Under the pieces are notes generated by a model. It did no database searches. It had not been told where the DNA came from and saw nothing but the letters and a program-made list of their open reading frames with translations. A program made the position numbers and the translations under genes. Below, one piece after another: positions 18,021 through 26,582 of a DNA stretch of 64,000 nt (position 1 is its first letter; every line of letters starts with the position of its first letter). The stretch spans positions 257,134 through 321,133 of the forward strand of contig NZ_NHOC01000005.1 in the NCBI RefSeq assembly GCF_002157465.1, read 5' to 3'. The stretch comes from Butyricicoccus porcorum (GTDB lineage: Bacteria > Bacillota > Clostridia > Oscillospirales > Butyricicoccaceae).

Positions 18021-19346
18021 TCAATCCTTCTTTTCAGCTGTGCCGGACGGCTTTCCGTCCCCGCTCTGCGGGCGGCGGCGCGGGCGGCGGCGGCGCGGCT
18101 GGCGATGCGCGTCGACAAATTCACCGCCGGTACTGTCTGTCGGGCGGCGCTCCTGACGCGGTCGCTCCGTTTTGTCGCCGTTTTTCTCACCGTTCTTCTC
18201 ATGGCTGCTGCGGCGGGGTTCGCGGCGCGACGGCTTGTTTTCCCCCTCGTGCTTCTGCTCGCCGTTCTGCGGACGGCGGCGTCTGCGCGGACGGTCAGAG
18301 CGGCGGTGTTCGCGCTGCGCCTTGTCGCCGGACGGCTCACGGTTTTCCATTTCCTGTTCCGGCGCATCCGCCTGTGCATCCTGCACCGGCTTTGTGGCCT
18401 GCGGTACCGCAGGCTGTTCGGATACCGGCTTTTCCACAGTTTTTTCTGCGGCGAGTTTTTCCGCAACCGGCTTTGCCGCCTTTTCTGTCGGCTCTGCCGG
18501 CTTTGCAGCCGCGTGCGACGGGCGACGCTGCTTGCGCGCTGCCTGCAAAATCTGGCACTCCTGACACTTATAGCAGTGCGGCGTGCCGGGGTCATCATCC
18601 AGCACGACGGTGCACGTGCCGCGCAGCAGTGAGGCATCGGTGACAACACCCGGTCCGTCCGGCGTCTGCACGGTGGAATCCGGTCGCGGCGTGACGCGTC
18701 CCAGCTCCTCATATGCCTCCTGCTCGTACTTGAGGCAGCACATCAGGCGGCCGCACGTGCCGGAAATCTTAGTCGGGTTGAGTGACAGGTTCTGCTGCTT
18801 CGCCATGTTGATGGACACCGGCTGGAAATCGTCGAGGAACGACGCACAGCACAGCGGCCGGCCGCAAATGCCCAGGCCGCCGAGCACCTTTGCTTCATCG
18901 CGCACGCCGATCTGGCGCAGCTCGATGCGGGTGCGGAACACGGACGCGAGGTCTTTGACCAGCTCGCGGAAATCCACACGCCCGTCGGCGGTGAAATAAA
19001 ACAGCACCTTGTTGAGGTCAAACGTGTATTCGACCGAGACCAGCTTCATATCCAGCTTGTGCTCGGCAATTTTCTGTTCGCAGATGCGGAAGGCTTCCTT
19101 CGCACGCTTCTGATTGGTTTCGACGACCTTGGCATCCGACGGGGTTGCCACACGGATGAGCTTTTTGAGCGGCTTGACCACCTCGCCCTCGGCGACATCG
19201 CGGTTTGCCAGCGCAACCTCGCCGTATTCGACACCGCGCGCGGTCTCTACAATGACATTCTGCCCGACCTCGACCTGTATGCCGCACGGGTCAAAATAAT
19301 ATACTTTTCCGACTTTTTTGAATCGGACTCCGATAATCTGAGCCAA
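18021..19346 (-). CDS. ricT: PSP1 domain protein RicT (YaaT) with a long basic C-terminal tail
   Basis: In B. subtilis RicT (YaaT) belongs to an Fe-S complex with RicA and RicF that supports RNase Y processing and sporulation. Residues 1 to about 275 match the PSP1 core, with the two conserved cysteine blocks GICGRPLCCASFL and GTCGRLMCCLKYE. The protein is 441 residues long, against about 275 for the B. subtilis protein. The extra 160 residues are a low-complexity A/K/P/E stretch and then R/K/E/G/P-rich clusters (for example PRRRRRP, RRRRPRRRP) that resemble an RNA-binding disordered tail. It is the last gene of the femAB-alr-decarboxylase-holB-ricT operon. Confidence 0.92.
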   Translation of the reverse strand: MAQIIGVRFKKVGKVYYFDPCGIQVEVGQNVIVETARGVEYGEVALANRDVAEGEVVKPLKKLIRVATPSDAKVVETNQKRAKEAFRICEQKIAEHKLDMKLVSVEYTFDLNKVLFYFTADGRVDFRELVKDLASVFRTRIELRQIGVRDEAKVLGGLGICGRPLCCASFLDDFQPVSINMAKQQNLSLNPTKISGTCGRLMCCLKYEQEAYEELGRVTPRPDSTVQTPDGPGVVTDASLLRGTCTVVLDDDPGTPHCYKCQECQILQAARKQRRPSHAAAKPAEPTEKAAKPVAEKLAAEKTVEKPVSEQPAVPQATKPVQDAQADAPEQEMENREPSGDKAQREHRRSDRPRRRRRPQNGEQKHEGENKPSRREPRRSSHEKNGEKNGDKTERPRQERRPTDSTGGEFVDAHRQPRRRRPRRRPQSGDGKPSGTAEKKD

Positions 19347-19411
19347 AATTGTTCCTCCTGTTTATGAGAAAAAACGCATATGCGTTTGCAAGATGAGAAT
19401 CCCCGTTCCCA

Positions 19412-20398
19412 TTACTTTTGAATGCGCTCATAGCTCCCCGCCGCAAGACAGCCGGTGAGCAGCGCCATACCGGGGTTGCGGCTGATGCGGGAATCCAGCT
19501 CGCCCATCCAGTCATACAGCGCGAGCAGCTGCCGCACGGTCAGTGCGCGCGCCAGCGCGTGCGACTGTTCCCACAGTGCGGGAAGCAGCGGTGTCTGCAT
19601 GCCGTTCGCATCAAAAATCGCGTCGCGCAGCGCCGTGCGCAGCGCGGCGAGCACATGCGAAAACTGCTGACGGGAGAGCGATGCACACTGCTCCGCCGCG
19701 CGGAACAGTTCCAGCTCCTCGCGCGATGCCAGCGCGTCCGCAAACGCGCCTGCGTACGGCACCAGCTCACCGGTGTCATCCGACAGCGCCGCGACCGCGT
19801 CGCCCGCGATGCCCTGACAGCCTGCGGCGGCAGCCTGAAGCTCCGCCGCACTTTTGTCCGGATATCTGCGCCGCAGCAGCTCCATCACCGATGCCGTATC
19901 CAGCGGCGCCAGCGCAAAGCGCGTGCAGCGCGAAAGAATGGTCGGCAGAATCGCGCCCGCATTTTCCGTCATCAGGATGAAAAACGCATAGGACGGCGGT
20001 TCCTCCAGTAGCTTGAGCAGTGCATTCTGCGCGGAGGCATTCATATTGTGCGCATGGCGGATGAGAAAAACACGCCGTTCGCCGTCGCCCGGCAGTACGG
20101 CGCAATCCGAGCGGATGGTGCGCGCGGTTTCGACCTTGATCTCTGCGTCGCCCATGTCGATGAGCGACACATCGGAATGCAGGCTGTCCGCGACCTTGCG
20201 GCAGGCGGTGCACACGCCGCACGGGCGCACGCCGGTGCTCTCGCACAGCAGTGCCGCCGCGAGAATGCGCGCAAGCGTCAGCTTGCCGATGCCCGACGGG
20301 CCGGTCAGCAGGATCGCCTGCGGGAAGCGTCCGTCGAGCGCATGCCGCAGCGCGTTTTTCAGATCGGTATTTCCAAGCAGGCTGTCAAATGTCAGCAT
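19412..20398 (-). CDS. holB: DNA polymerase III subunit delta'
   Basis: This clamp-loader subunit helps open the sliding clamp. The 328-residue protein has the AAA+ N-terminus with Walker A-like GPSGIGKLT (about residues 33-41), a zinc module with CGVCTAC and a second histidine/cysteine region, the sensor stretch NALLKLLEEPP, and TILSRCTRF containing the arginine finger region. The start overlaps the end of the decarboxylase gene by 14 bp, so translation is coupled. The order decarboxylase-holB-ricT matches the B. subtilis yaaO-(tmk-yaaQ-yaaR)-holB-yaaT region without the three middle genes. Confidence 0.95.
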   Translation of the reverse strand: MLTFDSLLGNTDLKNALRHALDGRFPQAILLTGPSGIGKLTLARILAAALLCESTGVRPCGVCTACRKVADSLHSDVSLIDMGDAEIKVETARTIRSDCAVLPGDGERRVFLIRHAHNMNASAQNALLKLLEEPPSYAFFILMTENAGAILPTILSRCTRFALAPLDTASVMELLRRRYPDKSAAELQAAAAGCQGIAGDAVAALSDDTGELVPYAGAFADALASREELELFRAAEQCASLSRQQFSHVLAALRTALRDAIFDANGMQTPLLPALWEQSHALARALTVRQLLALYDWMGELDSRISRNPGMALLTGCLAAGSYERIQK

Positions 20399-21788
20399 AA
20401 TGTGCCTTTCTTTCGGGGATTCCTGTTTCGTCCATCACGCAGATGGGCGCAGTATCAGTATACCATCCGGCACGCAGGAATTCAATGTGAACTTGCCCGA
20501 TGCGCTCGCCCGGATACAGCAGCGGCACGCCGGGCGGATATGGCGTCAGTGGGCGCGCACAGATCCGACCGGCTGCCTGTGCAAGCGGCACCTCCCGCCG
20601 TGCGGCAAACCACGCCTGCCGCACGGAACACGCGCGCTGCGGCGCGGGAAACGGCAGCAGGGGAATCGGTTCCTGCGGCCCGCGGCAAAACCGGCTGTCG
20701 CGCAGCGCGCCCATCAGCCGGGCATATGCGCGCTCTGTGTCCGCTCCGGTACAGATGCACACGATGTGGTCGCGGTCGGACATCTCGACGTCGATGCCGA
20801 AATCGGCGTGCAGAATTTCGTTTAATTCGTGTCCGGTCACGTTCGTGCCGCGGCAGCGCACGGTCAGCCGGCACGGATCGAGCGGTACAATCTCATCTGT
20901 CAGCGCGGAAAACACCGTGGTTCGATCAATCTCCCGCCGCAGCGCCGCGACGCGCTGCGCGCACCGTGCATAAGCCGCCGCGCCCTCGCCTTCCAGCCAC
21001 GCGCGCGCGAGGTCAATGGAGGCGAGCAGGACATACGACGGGCTGGAGGTGCCAAACATCGGCGCGGTCTCCAACAGCGTATCAAACGGGATACGCCCCG
21101 ACGACAACAAAATAGCGCTCTGACCGAGTGCGGGCAGCGTCTTGTGCGTGCTGACCGCCGCGAGGTCTGCGCCCTGTTCGATGGCGGACGGCACGCCGAC
21201 CGCCGGAAAATGCGCGCTGTGTGCCGCATCCACGAGCAGCGGTACGCCGTGCGCATGGCAGAGCTCCGCGAGCGCAGGAATCTCCTGCATCACGCCGTAA
21301 TAATTCGGCGAGGTGACGAGCAGCGCAGCGGCCTGCGGCGCGCGCGCAAACGCATCCTCCACCTCCTGCGGGTCAATCCGACCGGGCAGGCCGGTCTCAT
21401 CCAGCGGATGCGGCACGATAAACTCCGGCGTCAGATCGAGCAATGCCATGGCATGCGTCACAGCTTTGTGGCAGTTGCGGTCAACGAGCAGCGTGCCCCC
21501 CGCCGGGACTGCTGCGGCAATCGCAGTCATCAGTGCCTGTGTCGAGCCGCCGGTCAGGAACAGGCAGTCCGCCGCGCCATAATAACGCGCCGCCGCGCGT
21601 TCTGCCGACAGAATCGGCTCATCGCCGGCATATAAATTTCCTGTGCCCTCGATTTCCGTATAATCGATGGCAAACGGATGGTTGAGCTCCGGCAGCACAG
21701 GTTTCCCCTTGTGCCCCGGCATATGAAAACGGGCGGCCTTTTGAGCCGCCTGTTTCCGTAATTGCTGGTATAAAAATGCGTCAGACAT
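20385..21788 (-). CDS. Orn/Lys/Arg decarboxylase family PLP enzyme (YaaO-like)
   Basis: A fold-type I PLP enzyme of 467 residues, the short cytosolic type found next to holB in Firmicutes. Seen are RFHMPGHKG near the N-terminus, GGSTQALMTAI (cofactor phosphate cup), VDAAHSAHFP and the PLP-lysine segment STHKTLPALGQ. The C-terminal half is the Orn/Lys/Arg decarboxylase domain. Lysine, arginine and ornithine are all possible substrates. The start codon overlaps the alr stop by 8 bp (ATGTCTGA), with AAAGGA as ribosome binding site. A longer frame to 21860 lies inside alr and is not supported. Confidence 0.88.
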   Translation of the reverse strand: MSDAFLYQQLRKQAAQKAARFHMPGHKGKPVLPELNHPFAIDYTEIEGTGNLYAGDEPILSAERAAARYYGAADCLFLTGGSTQALMTAIAAAVPAGGTLLVDRNCHKAVTHAMALLDLTPEFIVPHPLDETGLPGRIDPQEVEDAFARAPQAAALLVTSPNYYGVMQEIPALAELCHAHGVPLLVDAAHSAHFPAVGVPSAIEQGADLAAVSTHKTLPALGQSAILLSSGRIPFDTLLETAPMFGTSSPSYVLLASIDLARAWLEGEGAAAYARCAQRVAALRREIDRTTVFSALTDEIVPLDPCRLTVRCRGTNVTGHELNEILHADFGIDVEMSDRDHIVCICTGADTERAYARLMGALRDSRFCRGPQEPIPLLPFPAPQRACSVRQAWFAARREVPLAQAAGRICARPLTPYPPGVPLLYPGERIGQVHIEFLRAGWYTDTAPICVMDETGIPERKAHYADI

Positions 21789-22872
21789 ATTCCTTTGGTA
21801 CGAGTGGGCTGAGGTACAGCGGGTTGACGTCCAGAATGGCGGTATCGCCGTTATGGACATCCAGTCCGGTCACATCGACCGACACATGGCACAGGCCAAC
21901 ATGTCCCAGCACGCGCGCGCGCTGGCCGTTGACTGTGATATAAATCGCGCCTTTTCCCAGCCCGTTTTTGATTTCTCCGATGATATAACGGATGACGTCG
22001 CGGAAGCGGTACAGGTCTTTTTTCTTCTCCACAGAGAAGCCGTCGGTATAGCCGACCGGAACGACCGCAATGCGCGTCGCATCCTTCGTGACATAACCCG
22101 CGCCGTAGCCGACGGTGTGCCCCTTCGGGACAGTGCGCAGCTCGATGACGCGGCTCTCCAGATAGCCCAGGCGGTTCAGTCCCGTCGGAGTTTTCGCCGG
22201 AATGCGCCCGGTGAACGCCGAACCGACGCGAACCGCATCGAGCATCAGGTCGTCGTAGCAGAACAGGCCGGAGGAATTGGCTGCATGCCGCAGGCCGCAG
22301 TCCACACCGTCCGCCTTCAGCCGCTCCGTAATATTGCACAGCTGTTTGTACTGCGCGCGCGTCGCCGCTTCATCCGCAAAGGCGGAATGGAAATGCGTAT
22401 AAATACCGGTGACCTGAATGCCCGCGCAGTGGGTATACACCGCCTTGATCTCTGCGTACTGATCGGGCAGGAAGCCATACCGTCCCATGCCGGTGTCAAT
22501 TTTGACATGTGCGCGCGCCTGTGTGCCGCAGCCCTCTGCGACCTCGTTCAGGCAGTATGCCGCCTCCGGCGAACCGACGGTGGCGATGGCATTCGCCTGC
22601 ACCGCCTGATACGCCTCATCTGCCATGGCGGTTGAGCGCATGACCAGAATTTCCTGCTGTGTGAAGCCCAGCTCACGCAGCTTGACTGCGTCCTCCGGCT
22701 CGGTGACGGCGAACATCGTGATGCCGGTCTCCGCCAGCACCTGTGCCATCTGTGCCATGCCGAAGCCATAGCCGTCCGCCTTGAGCACCGCGATGACCGG
22801 TACCCCTGCCCGTTCCTGAATCCGGCGGGAATTTTCCGCCAGCTTGTCTCTCTCTATGACGAATTTCTTCAT
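21781..22872 (-). CDS. alr: Alanine racemase
   Basis: This enzyme interconverts L- and D-alanine and supplies D-alanine for peptidoglycan. The 363-residue protein has the PLP lysine in VLKADGYGFG near residue 32, KIDTGMGRYGF, HAANSSGL, VRVGSAFTG and GYGAGYVTKD, the latter carrying the second-subunit catalytic tyrosine region. It starts 13 bp after femAB and overlaps the decarboxylase gene, so it is inside a tight operon with another cell-wall gene. Confidence 0.93.
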   Translation of the reverse strand: MKKFVIERDKLAENSRRIQERAGVPVIAVLKADGYGFGMAQMAQVLAETGITMFAVTEPEDAVKLRELGFTQQEILVMRSTAMADEAYQAVQANAIATVGSPEAAYCLNEVAEGCGTQARAHVKIDTGMGRYGFLPDQYAEIKAVYTHCAGIQVTGIYTHFHSAFADEAATRAQYKQLCNITERLKADGVDCGLRHAANSSGLFCYDDLMLDAVRVGSAFTGRIPAKTPTGLNRLGYLESRVIELRTVPKGHTVGYGAGYVTKDATRIAVVPVGYTDGFSVEKKKDLYRFRDVIRYIIGEIKNGLGKGAIYITVNGQRARVLGHVGLCHVSVDVTGLDVHNGDTAILDVNPLYLSPLVPKEYV

Positions 22873-22885
22873 CCCTCGCCGTCCT

Positions 22886-24130
22886 TTACTTGCTTTCCGG
22901 CTTTGCGTCGGTTTTTTTCTCCGCTTTCGGCTCTTCCTTCTTTTCGCCGCGGTGGTCGCCGGTCAGGTTCTTCGGCTTGGAGGTATCGAGCGCCGCATTC
23001 TTCTTCAGGAAGCGCTTGCGGCGCAGGTTGCGGTAAGTAGACTGTCCATGGACAACAGCAAAGTGAACCGGCTTGTTGAATACCAGATCGTATTCGCCGA
23101 CGAACTGTACAAGATCGCCGTTGAAATCCTTCTTAAAACGGTACAGGCCGTACAGCGGGTTATCCGGTGTCAGGTCGCCCGATACACCGCGGAAGTCGTA
23201 AATGCGGCAGCCCTTCTCCAGTGCCCACTGGATCATCATCCACTGGAGCAGGTAGTTCGGCATCAGCTTGCGCACATCGAATTCCTTCGTGCCGTTGGCG
23301 GATGCGCCGTAGAGATACCAGACCTTGTCGCCGTAATAAATCGCAAGTGTGCCTGCAATCGGCTTGTCTTCATAAAATGCCATGTACAGGCGGGCATTGT
23401 CCCCCATTGCGTCGAGCATCTTGTTAAAGTAGCTCGCCGGACGGGTCACGAAGCCGTCGCGCAGGCCGGTCTCCATCATCATCTTGGAGAAGAACGGCAT
23501 CATTTCCTTGCCGCACAGCTTGATCTTGACGCCGCGCTTGATCGCCTTGCGGACTTTGGTGCGCGTATCGGTCTTGAAGTGCATGATTGCGGCTTCGCCC
23601 TGCGTGTCATCGACCGAGATATCAAACGCCTCGCCCGGTGCGGGTGCCGAAAAGACCTTCTCATTCTTCATCCCGGATACATCCAGTCGGAAGACGAAGT
23701 TCGGCTGGATGCCTTCAAAGTTCTTGCCGTCGCCGGTGGCGTTGCGGAAGCCGAGATGCTCCAGCTCCTCGATGAACTGCTTGTCCTCAATGGATACGTC
23801 CGGGTCGAGCTTGAGCACATAGGCATGGTACTTCTTGGCGAGCACGCGCGCACCTGCAATCAGCTGCTCCATCGTTTCGCGGTCATGCGGGTCGCAGACC
23901 GGGCCGCGGCAGCCGTACATCAGTGTCCACGGCAGATGCGGCAGATTGCGGATGAGCACTGCCAGCGAGCCGACAATCTTGCCATCCTCGCCGCGCACGA
24001 CAATGGCTTCCCACTTCCAGTTATCCTTGAGGTTTGCCCACTTTTTGGACTGCATAAAGTGGCCGTACGGATGACCCTCGTTAAAGGCTTCGTATTCGGC
24101 CAGCGTTTTGTCATTTACAAATTCAAACAT
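22886..24130 (-). CDS. FemAB family peptidoglycan aminoacyltransferase
   Basis: FemABX enzymes use aminoacyl-tRNA to add amino acids to the peptidoglycan stem peptide. The 414-residue protein has the two GNAT-like subdomains with HFMQSKKWANLK at the N-terminus and VWYLYGASANGTKEF and LLQWMMIQWALEKGCRIYDF in the second half. A charged K/E-rich tail of about 35 residues ends the protein. The start at 24130 places AGGAGG 9 bp upstream; the ATG at 24139 would leave almost no spacing. First gene of the operon that continues with alr. The amino acid added is unknown. Confidence 0.9.
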   Translation of the reverse strand: MFEFVNDKTLAEYEAFNEGHPYGHFMQSKKWANLKDNWKWEAIVVRGEDGKIVGSLAVLIRNLPHLPWTLMYGCRGPVCDPHDRETMEQLIAGARVLAKKYHAYVLKLDPDVSIEDKQFIEELEHLGFRNATGDGKNFEGIQPNFVFRLDVSGMKNEKVFSAPAPGEAFDISVDDTQGEAAIMHFKTDTRTKVRKAIKRGVKIKLCGKEMMPFFSKMMMETGLRDGFVTRPASYFNKMLDAMGDNARLYMAFYEDKPIAGTLAIYYGDKVWYLYGASANGTKEFDVRKLMPNYLLQWMMIQWALEKGCRIYDFRGVSGDLTPDNPLYGLYRFKKDFNGDLVQFVGEYDLVFNKPVHFAVVHGQSTYRNLRRKRFLKKNAALDTSKPKNLTGDHRGEKKEEPKAEKKTDAKPESK

Positions 24131-24312
24131 CAAATCCATCCTCCTGATAAAAAATGGAACCGTTTTTTCTGTTTCTCTTTTCCGTCTATTATACCACCGG
24201 ATTGCGCGCGGGTCTATGCGCGTCCGGCGCGTTCTTTTTATTATATGCCTTTTTTCTGCGTGCGACAATGCACAATGGGCAGAAAAACCGTGAAAAACCG
24301 CAGCGGCTTCCG

Positions 24313-25134
24313 TCACTTTTGCCGTTTGAGCGACAGATTCCGTGCAAGCGGCGCAGGTCCGCGCCATGTAAACGCGCGTTCCGGGAACGCAGCAAGGAAT
24401 TGCTTCCGCGTCAGCCCGTCCACATTGTCTGCTTCCAGCGAGCAGATGCGGTTTCCCCGGAATGCCGGATTGGTGGTCTCGGCGGCATCCCGATTGAGCG
24501 GACAGGCAAGAGAGCAGATGTCACAGCCCCAGACCAGCGGATGATGTGCGAGCTGCCGCAGCTGTTCCTCCGTCATCGGCTGTTTGCTTTGCGTCAGTGC
24601 CGACAGACAGCTCGCTTCATCCACACAGCCATGCTGCAGTGCCTGCGCCGGGCAGGCGCGTGTGCACGCCCCGCAGCCCGGGCAGATTTCGCGTGCCGAC
24701 GGCGTCGGCGGCAGCTCCAGATCGGTCAGCACCGTGCCGATAAACACAAAGCTGCCATAGGTGCGGTCAAAGATCAGCCCGTTTTGCCCCAGAATGCCCG
24801 CGCCACTCACCCATGCCGCGCGCACCTCCGGCAGCGGTGATGCATCCACAAGCGGTACAAAGCGGTTCTGCGAAAATTCCTGCCGCAGCCGTGCGCACAC
24901 CGGCTCCAGTGCGCGCATGATCACGGCGTGATAATCCAGCCCGCGCGCATACAGCGACACGTTGCCTGCATCGCGCACCAGATATGGAAACAGCACGACA
25001 ATGACGCGCGCCGCGCCCGGACAGCGCACCTGCACCGTGCGCACTGTCTCCTCGTCCAATTCCAGCGCCGACAGGCGGCAGATGCCTTTCCCACCCGTAT
25101 GCGGAATATCGAAAAATCTGGAAAGAAAATCCAT
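24313..25134 (-). CDS. Short QueG-like epoxyqueuosine reductase family protein
   Basis: QueG reduces epoxyqueuosine to queuosine in tRNA using cobalamin and two [4Fe-4S] clusters. This 273-residue protein has the N-terminal DUF1730-type domain and the double-cluster ferredoxin module, with CPGCGACTRACP and CDICSLACP. It is about 100 residues shorter than classical QueG because it lacks the C-terminal HEAT-like extension. The short form is common in Clostridia, and whether it keeps the same activity is uncertain. An AGAGGT ribosome binding site supports the start. Confidence 0.8.
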   Translation of the reverse strand: MDFLSRFFDIPHTGGKGICRLSALELDEETVRTVQVRCPGAARVIVVLFPYLVRDAGNVSLYARGLDYHAVIMRALEPVCARLRQEFSQNRFVPLVDASPLPEVRAAWVSGAGILGQNGLIFDRTYGSFVFIGTVLTDLELPPTPSAREICPGCGACTRACPAQALQHGCVDEASCLSALTQSKQPMTEEQLRQLAHHPLVWGCDICSLACPLNRDAAETTNPAFRGNRICSLEADNVDGLTRKQFLAAFPERAFTWRGPAPLARNLSLKRQK

Positions 25135-25286
25135 ATCGGTACCTCTTTGGTATGTGTTGGATGCATCCAGTATACCACCTTTACACTACATCCTGCAAGA
25201 ATACGTCCGCCAACCTGCAAAACAGACAAAAAAATACCAAATCCCCCTCAGAATTCCGGCAGACAGACGAAAACACGCCCTGCATC

Positions 25287-25316
25287 TTGACAACGCCGCC
25301 TCAAATGCGATTTAAT
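25287..25316 (+). promoter_or_regulatory. Promoter of serC-serA
   Basis: TTGACA (25287-25292), 18-bp spacer, TTTAAT (25311-25316). The leader then contains the small hairpin CACATT/AATGTG (about 25327-25343). No riboswitch is recognised. Confidence 0.7.
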
Positions 25317-25432
25317 AGGAACATAACACATTTTAGTAATGTGAATCGTAATAATATTTATGAGGGCTTCTCTTAAAATTTCAGTCATTCTGTGAAGCCT
25401 TCATGCACGTTTGAAAGGCAGGTACCTCTCTC

Positions 25433-26518
25433 ATGTCCGATGGAAGAATTTATAACTTTTCGGCAGGTCCGTCCATGATGCCGCTGCCGGTTCTTGAAAA
25501 AGCCGCAGCACAGATGCTCAACTACGAGGGCTCCGGCATGTCCGTCATGGAGATGAGTCACCGATCTAAATACTACGACGATATCATTAATGGCGCACAG
25601 GACGTACTGCGCCGCGTACTGAATATCCCGGACAATTATAAAATCCTGTTCATGCAGGGCGGCGCAACCATGCAGTTCTCCGCCATCCCGCTGAACCTGA
25701 TGGTCACCGGCAAGGCAGACTACGCCATCACCGGCAACTTTGCCCGCAACGCGGCAAAGGAAGCGCGCAAGTTCGGCACCGTCCAGATTGCCGCTACCTC
25801 TGAGGCCGACAACTTCACCTGGATCCCGACGCAGGATCAGCTGAACCTCGACCCGACCGCAGATTACTTCTATTTCTGCGCAAACAACACCATCTTCGGC
25901 ACCGAATGGCATTATGACCCGGAGACCGGCAATGTACCGCTGGTTGCCGACATGTCGTCCAACATCCTGTCCAAGCCGGTTGATGTTTCCAAGTACGGCC
26001 TGATCTATGCAGGCGCACAGAAGAACATGGGCCCGGCAGGTATGGCAGTTGTCATCATCCGTGAAGACCTGATGGGCCACTACCGCGAGAACATGCCGGT
26101 ACTGCTCGACTTCGCGCTGACCGCTGACAAGAACAGCATGTACAACACGCCTCCCACATACACCATCTACATGATGAAGCTGGTTGCTGAGTGGGTTGAA
26201 CAGATGGGCGGCGTCGAAGCAATGGCAAAGCTCGCTGACAAGCGCAGCTCCATGCTGTACGAATTCCTCGATTCCTCCGAACTGTTCAAGGGCGCTGCAC
26301 AGAAGGCTTCCCGTTCCCGCATGAACGTCACCTTCCGCACCGGCGACGACGAGCTGGATAAGAAGTTCATCAAGGAATCCATTGAAGCCGGCATGACCAA
26401 CCTGAAGGGTCACCGCCTGGTCGGCGGCATGCGCGCTTCCATTTACAATGCAATGCCGGTTGAGGGTGTCGAGTACCTCATCGACTTCATGCAGAAGTTC
26501 GAGAAAAACAACAAGTAA
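25433..26518 (+). CDS. serC: Phosphoserine aminotransferase
   Basis: SerC transaminates 3-phosphohydroxypyruvate to phosphoserine with glutamate, the second step of serine synthesis. The 361-residue protein is full length. It has the N-terminal YNFSAGPSMMP, SHRSKYYDDI, FMQGGATMQFSAIP (cofactor phosphate binding), the PLP lysine in YAGAQKNMGPAG and the C-terminal GHRLVGGMRASIYNAMP. It is followed 64 bp later by serA, with an intergenic hairpin between them. Confidence 0.97.
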   Translation: MSDGRIYNFSAGPSMMPLPVLEKAAAQMLNYEGSGMSVMEMSHRSKYYDDIINGAQDVLRRVLNIPDNYKILFMQGGATMQFSAIPLNLMVTGKADYAITGNFARNAAKEARKFGTVQIAATSEADNFTWIPTQDQLNLDPTADYFYFCANNTIFGTEWHYDPETGNVPLVADMSSNILSKPVDVSKYGLIYAGAQKNMGPAGMAVVIIREDLMGHYRENMPVLLDFALTADKNSMYNTPPTYTIYMMKLVAEWVEQMGGVEAMAKLADKRSSMLYEFLDSSELFKGAAQKASRSRMNVTFRTGDDELDKKFIKESIEAGMTNLKGHRLVGGMRASIYNAMPVEGVEYLIDFMQKFEKNNK

Positions 26519-26532
26519 TTTTCCCCGTTTCT

Positions 26533-26560
26533 GCCATGCCCGCACAGCCGCGGGCATGGC
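26533..26560 (+). terminator. Intergenic hairpin between serC and serA
   Basis: GCCATGCCCGC pairs with GCGGGCATGGC, loop of 6 nt, followed by a weak T-rich stretch ending just before the serA ribosome binding site. It may act as a partial terminator or stabilise the 3' end of serC mRNA. Confidence 0.6.
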
Positions 26561-26582
26561 GGTCGTTTTGAAGGAGTAGAAC

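Noticed and set aside
25317-25432. T-box or riboswitch in the serC leader
   Set aside because: The leader has only a small hairpin and no T-box sequence or terminator before serC.
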